64,000 bases of DNA from Zoogloea sp. LCSB751 (GTDB taxonomy: Bacteria; Pseudomonadota; Gammaproteobacteria; Burkholderiales; Rhodocyclaceae), in the NCBI RefSeq assembly GCF_002028455.1, contig NZ_MWUM01000005.1, forward strand, positions 212,344 through 276,343, given 5' to 3'. Positions 60,455 to 64,000 of the stretch are shown here, one piece after another; position 1 is the first letter of the stretch; every line of letters starts with the position of its first letter. A program made the position numbers and the translations under genes. The notes below the pieces were generated by a model that had not been told where the DNA came from, ran no database searches, and saw only the letters and a list, made by a program, of their open reading frames with translations.

Positions 60455-62932
60455 TCAGGCAATCTTGTGCTGGGGTTCGGTGATGTCCGCCAGCGCGTCG
60501 CGCAAGCCGAAATCATAGGGAAAATCGTCCACGCGGATCACCTTGTCGCGCAATTCGCCGCGGCGCTTGATCAGCGCGTACTCATCACCCGAGATGATGC
60601 CACCGGCCACCGCCGCGTCATACAACGCATCGACCCCGCCACCGACCAGCAGACCGGGCGTGAAATAGCCTTCCCTGATCGCCCGGCGCACCTTGGCCTC
60701 GACCGGCTCCGCCGCAATCGTGGCATGCAGCGCCGCCTCCAGCGCACCGACCGGCTCTTCCACGTCTTTCGGCAGATACACATCGGAGGTCAGCCGGTCG
60801 CGGGTCGCCGACGGCTCGATGAGCAGGCCCGCCACCTGATGGCCGAGGGCGTCCGACGGCACCACATAGGGACGCCCGAGCGGAAAGACCACGAGGCGCC
60901 GCAGCAGCATCGCGAACGGCCGGTTGGGGAAATTGGCGATGACGCCCTCGAAGGCGTTCTGCGCCTTGAACATGCAGTCCCAGATCGCCCAGTGCATCAG
61001 CGGCGCATCGGCGGCCTGGCGGCCTTCGTCCTCGTAGCGCTTGAGGGTGGCCGAGGCCAGGTACATCAGCGAGAGGATGTCGCCGAGGCGGGCCGACAGT
61101 TTCTCCTTGCGCTTCAGCGCCCCGCCGAGGGTCCCCATCGACACATCGGCGAGCAGCGCAAAAGCCGCCGAGAAGCGGGTGAGCTGCTGGTAGTAGCGGC
61201 GGGTCTCCGGCGCCACGTCAGCCGGCACCGCCACGAAATGCGAGCCGGTCAGGCCCATCACGAAGGATCGCGCGGCATTGCTGATGGTGTAGCCGATGTG
61301 GCCCCAGAAGGCCTTGTCGAAGGCCGTCAGGTCGCCGGCCCGGGCCGCATCCATTTCCTTCAGAACGTAGGGGTGGCAGCGGATCGCTCCCTGGCCGAAG
61401 AGGATCAGGCTGCGGGTCAGGATGTTGGCGCCCTCGACGGTGATGCCCACCGGAATCTGCTGGTAGGCCCGGCCCAGAAAGTTCTGCGGCCCCAGGCAGA
61501 TGCCCTTGCCACCGATCACGTCCATGCCGTCGTTCACCGCCTGGCGGGCCCGTTCGGTGACGTGATACTTGGCGATCGCCGACACCACCGCCGGCTTCTC
61601 GCCGAGGTCGATTGCGCCGGCGGTCATCACCCGCGCCGCGTCGCACAGGTAGGCATTGGCGCCGATGCGCGTCAGCGCCTCCTCCACCCCTTCGAAACGC
61701 CCGATGGCGGTCTTGAACTGGTAGCGCACGCGGGCATAGGCGCCGACCGTGCGGGCTGTCATCTTCAGCATGCCGGTGTTGGAGCCGGGCAGCGAGATCG
61801 AACGCCCCGCCGCCAGGCATTCCATCAACATCCGCCAGCCCTGCCCCGCCATCTGCGGGCCACCAATGATGAAGTCGAGAGGCATGAACACGTCGTGCCC
61901 GCGGATCGGCCCGTTCATCCACACCGCGTTGAGCGGGAAGTGGCGGCGGCCGATATCCACACCCGGATGATCGTGGGGCACCAGCGCACAGGTGATGCCC
62001 AGATCCTCCACATCGCCGAGCAGGCGATCCGGATCGTAGAGGCGGAAGGCCAGGCCGAACACCGTGCACACCGGCGCCAGCGTGATGTAACGCTTGTCGA
62101 AGCTGATCCGCATGCCAAGCACTTCGCGCCCCTGATACTGGCCGCGGCACACGATGCCCGCATCCGGGATCGACGCCGCATCGGAGCCCGCCCACGGGCT
62201 GGTCAGCGCGAAGGCCGGAATATCCAGGCCAGCGGCCAGGCGCGGCAGGTAATGCTGCTTCTGCTCGGGCGTACCGTAGTGCAGCAGCAGCTCGGCAGGT
62301 CCGAGGGAATTGGGCACCATCACCGTCACCGCCGGCGCCGACGAACGGGTGGACAATTTGGTCACGACCTGGGAATGGGCATAGGCCGAGAAGCCCTTGC
62401 CGCCATATTCCCTGGGAATGATCATGCCGAGGAAACCGCGCTCCTTGATGTACTTCCAGACTTCGGGCGGCATGTCCTGGCGCTGGGTCATTTCCCAATC
62501 GCGGGTCAGGCGGCACAGCTCGGCGGTGTCTTCATCGAGAAAGCGCTGCTCCTCGGCGCTGAGCTTCGGCGCCGGGTAGGCCAGCAGCTTCTGCCAGTCC
62601 GGCCGGCCGGCGAACAGCTCGCCCTCCCACCACACCGTACCGGCCTCCAACGCGTCCTTCTCGGTTTGCGACATGGACGGCAGCGCTTTGCGGAAGGCCT
62701 TGAAAATCGTCGCAGTGACGAATCCGCGGCGCAGCCCCGGCAACAGGAAGGCTGCACCGACCACCGCCACGCTGCCGATCACGCCGATGCCCAGCATCGG
62801 CGGCCAGTCGGCAAGGCCCGCCAACACCGCCAGCCACACTAACCCCAGCCCATACCACACCGGAAATGGTGCTCGCCCGTAAGCGAGCACGACCGCCAGG
62901 AGAGGCAGGAAAAACAGGACAACGTAGGACAT
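60455..62932 (-). CDS. fadE: Acyl-CoA dehydrogenase FadE
   Basis: The first enzyme of beta-oxidation, 825 residues as in the long proteobacterial FadE. Two or three N-terminal membrane helices (about 1-60) anchor it, followed by the flavin dehydrogenase fold with GITVEGANILTR holding the likely catalytic Glu. AAAAGGAGACTTG precedes the ATG at 62932. It leads the fadE-fadI-fadJ-yciA operon, 41 bases ahead of fadI. A promoter is expected in 62933-63018 but none is convincing. Confidence 0.93.
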   Translation of the reverse strand: MSYVVLFFLPLLAVVLAYGRAPFPVWYGLGLVWLAVLAGLADWPPMLGIGVIGSVAVVGAAFLLPGLRRGFVTATIFKAFRKALPSMSQTEKDALEAGTVWWEGELFAGRPDWQKLLAYPAPKLSAEEQRFLDEDTAELCRLTRDWEMTQRQDMPPEVWKYIKERGFLGMIIPREYGGKGFSAYAHSQVVTKLSTRSSAPAVTVMVPNSLGPAELLLHYGTPEQKQHYLPRLAAGLDIPAFALTSPWAGSDAASIPDAGIVCRGQYQGREVLGMRISFDKRYITLAPVCTVFGLAFRLYDPDRLLGDVEDLGITCALVPHDHPGVDIGRRHFPLNAVWMNGPIRGHDVFMPLDFIIGGPQMAGQGWRMLMECLAAGRSISLPGSNTGMLKMTARTVGAYARVRYQFKTAIGRFEGVEEALTRIGANAYLCDAARVMTAGAIDLGEKPAVVSAIAKYHVTERARQAVNDGMDVIGGKGICLGPQNFLGRAYQQIPVGITVEGANILTRSLILFGQGAIRCHPYVLKEMDAARAGDLTAFDKAFWGHIGYTISNAARSFVMGLTGSHFVAVPADVAPETRRYYQQLTRFSAAFALLADVSMGTLGGALKRKEKLSARLGDILSLMYLASATLKRYEDEGRQAADAPLMHWAIWDCMFKAQNAFEGVIANFPNRPFAMLLRRLVVFPLGRPYVVPSDALGHQVAGLLIEPSATRDRLTSDVYLPKDVEEPVGALEAALHATIAAEPVEAKVRRAIREGYFTPGLLVGGGVDALYDAAVAGGIISGDEYALIKRRGELRDKVIRVDDFPYDFGLRDALADITEPQHKIA

Positions 62933-63018
62933 CGACAAGTCTCCTTTTACTCGGCACCGTCTTGGCAGTGCCATTGTCATCTATAATATGCTGACGTCTT
63001 TACAGCCGTGCATCCGGC

Positions 63019-63687
63019 TCATGGCGACGATCCGAAATCCGCCAGCGGCGCACGCAGCCCGCCAAGCAGGAAGCTCATCAGGCGCGACACCAGCCGCGAC
63101 GGATCCTCGTCGTCGAATTTGCCGGTTACCAGTTGCAGCGCATCCGTACCGGCGATGGCGTAGGACATCGCACCCATCATGAAATGGAAGCGCCACAGGA
63201 TCTCGTTGCGATCCACGTCCGGCAACGCTCGGTACAGGGCGGCCAGGAAGCGCTCCACGCATTCAGCGTATTCCTCGGCGAGAAACTTGCGCACAAAGCC
63301 CTGAGGGTCCGTGTAGGTCCGGCCGAGCAGCCGCATGAAGGTGTGGCCACCACCTTCGACGTCGGCCGCCATGCGCAGCGCAGTACCAAAAAAGGCATCG
63401 ACGATGCGGCTCGGCTTGATCGGCGCCTCCCCTGCCTCGACCTCGAGTTCATGCAGGCGGGCCAGGCGGATGCGGTTCAGTTCGGTGAGACGGCGCCGGA
63501 AGACTTCCTGAATCAACTGTTCCTTGGAGCCGAAGTGGTAATTGATGGCCGCCAGGTTCGCCCCGGCACGACCCGTGATACCGCGCATCGAGGTTCCGTC
63601 GAACCCTTGCTCCACGAACAGGGCTTCTGCCGCGTCGAGGATGCGGCTACGAGTATCTCCGTTGCCTTTGGCGAGACTGCCATTCAT
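63019..63687 (-). CDS. TetR-family regulator of fatty-acid oxidation (II)
   Basis: A 222-residue TetR regulator with an HTH in residues about 10-60 (RILDAAEALFVEQGFDGTSM, INYHFGSKEQLIQEV). It is a paralogue of TetR I: the shared YHFGSK motif and the same overall size support this. It sits directly upstream of fadE on the same strand. A palindrome resembling the TetR I operator lies before it, so it may repress itself and the fadE operon. Confidence 0.88.
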   Translation of the reverse strand: MNGSLAKGNGDTRSRILDAAEALFVEQGFDGTSMRGITGRAGANLAAINYHFGSKEQLIQEVFRRRLTELNRIRLARLHELEVEAGEAPIKPSRIVDAFFGTALRMAADVEGGGHTFMRLLGRTYTDPQGFVRKFLAEEYAECVERFLAALYRALPDVDRNEILWRFHFMMGAMSYAIAGTDALQLVTGKFDDEDPSRLVSRLMSFLLGGLRAPLADFGSSP

Positions 63688-63719
63688 GGAACACCTATCG
63701 ACCCAACAATCGAAAATTA

Positions 63720-63739
63720 ATTAAAACGTTTGTTTGAAT
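63720..63739. promoter_or_regulatory. TetR-type operator before tetR II
   Basis: An 8-4-8 near-palindrome (on the minus strand ATTCAAAC, AAAC, GTTTTAAT; seven of eight pairs match) with the same architecture as the one at 54473-54492. It lies 33 to 52 bases before the ATG at 63687. Confidence 0.6.
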
Positions 63740-63859
63740 CATACATTAGTTCCATTGGCCGTCAACACTTTGACAAGCAAACACCCGAATGCTGCGGAAA
63801 ATCGAGGAACCCAAGGATGCAGCGGGCCGGGAGCACACCGTCGGCGCCCCCCGTAAGCC

Positions 63860-63878
63860 CATCCCCTTACACACAACT
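63860..63878. mobile_element. Possible left end of an IS4-family (IS50-like) element
   Basis: CTTACACACAACT (63866-63878) matches 11 of 13 positions of the inner part of an IS50/Tn5 outer end (CTTATACACAAGT, from memory). It lies 46 bases before the transposase start. The other end and the target duplication are outside the window, so the boundary is tentative. Confidence 0.4.
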
Positions 63879-63923
63879 CTCCAGTCTGTATGCTTCATGC
63901 CAAATAACTGACGAGGCTGGCTG

Positions 63924-64000
63924 ATGAGTTGGGCGAGAGACGAGTTCGGGACGATACAGCTGGGCGATCGGCGGTTGAACAAGCGAGCGGTTCTGCTGGC
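63924..64000 (+). CDS. IS4-family transposase, N-terminal part only
   Basis: The first 25 codons of a transposase whose start MSWARDEFGTIQLGDRRLNK matches the N-terminal DNA-binding part of IS4-family (Tn5-type) transposases. The rest is beyond the right edge. The region 63688-63923 holds the tetR II operator and the possible IS end but no gene I can support. Confidence 0.75.
   Translation, partial: MSWARDEFGTIQLGDRRLNKRAVLL

Noticed and set aside
57223..62842. Long plus-strand open frames (750 to 790 codons) over fadJ, fadI and fadE.
   Set aside because: Antisense shadows, rich in Arg, His and Gln, without start signals or motifs.
63730..63924. A 64-codon plus-strand frame before the transposase.
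   Set aside because: It overlaps the tetR II operator and the possible IS end, has no ribosome site and no recognisable sequence.

Overview
The window is a GC-rich stretch of a betaproteobacterial chromosome, most likely Rhodocyclales (Azospira/Dechlorosoma-like). This rests on the gene families, gene order and codon bias rather than on a marker gene. Coding density is high. Apart from an IS4-family transposase gene entering at the right edge, I see no phage, plasmid or CRISPR features.

Layout. (1) 1-9.2 kb: a cut-off UgpB-type binding protein, a lipoprotein, a pair of c-di-GMP phosphodiesterase-type genes (HD-GYP, EAL), an aldo/keto reductase, rlmM, an RhlE-type helicase, and tRNA-His(GTG) and tRNA-Thr(CGT), each followed by its own terminator. 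(2) 9.2-17.4 kb: a minor-pilin operon on the minus strand (pilE-like, fimT, pilV, pilW, pilX, pilY1) with a TonB-like orphan beside it. (3) 17.4-21.8 kb: a LysR regulator, a type II haloacid dehalogenase, malate synthase A, and a PEP-CTERM protein behind a likely sigma-54 promoter. (4) 21.8-33.7 kb: a MocR/GabR regulator divergent from a polyamine/GABA-type ABC transporter, gabD, gabT, a DcaP-like porin and glutamate dehydrogenase. (5) 33.8-37.3 kb: a three-gene membrane module (HAD-UbiA fusion, small SMR/EamA protein, GT-C-like transferase). It looks like a lipid-linked pentose pathway and is the most interesting system here. (6) 37.5-49.9 kb: yggS-proC-yggT-yggU divergent from pilT-pilU, an rRNA methyltransferase, hemJ, an SDR protein, a ferredoxin-type reductase, an HDOD protein, a SPOR protein with a DUF2802 partner, and a YdcF-family protein. 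(7) 49.9-63.7 kb: a large fatty-acid degradation region with fadE, two thiolases, two multifunctional hydratase/dehydrogenases of opposite domain order, a lone crotonase, a YciA thioesterase, FadL and two TetR regulators.

How the genes fit together. Region 4 reads as uptake of a polyamine or GABA-like amine, transamination by GabT, oxidation by GabD to succinate, and recycling of the glutamate formed by GdhA. Region 7 reads as fatty-acid uptake (FadL), dehydrogenation (FadE), hydration and oxidation (FadB/J types), thiolysis and acyl-CoA release (YciA). Two 8-4-8 palindromes there fit operators for the TetR regulators. Malate synthase in region 3 would let the acetyl-CoA enter the glyoxylate cycle. 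The pilin operon and pilT-pilU supply parts of one type IV pilus machine, and the nearby c-di-GMP and HDOD proteins may tune surface behaviour.
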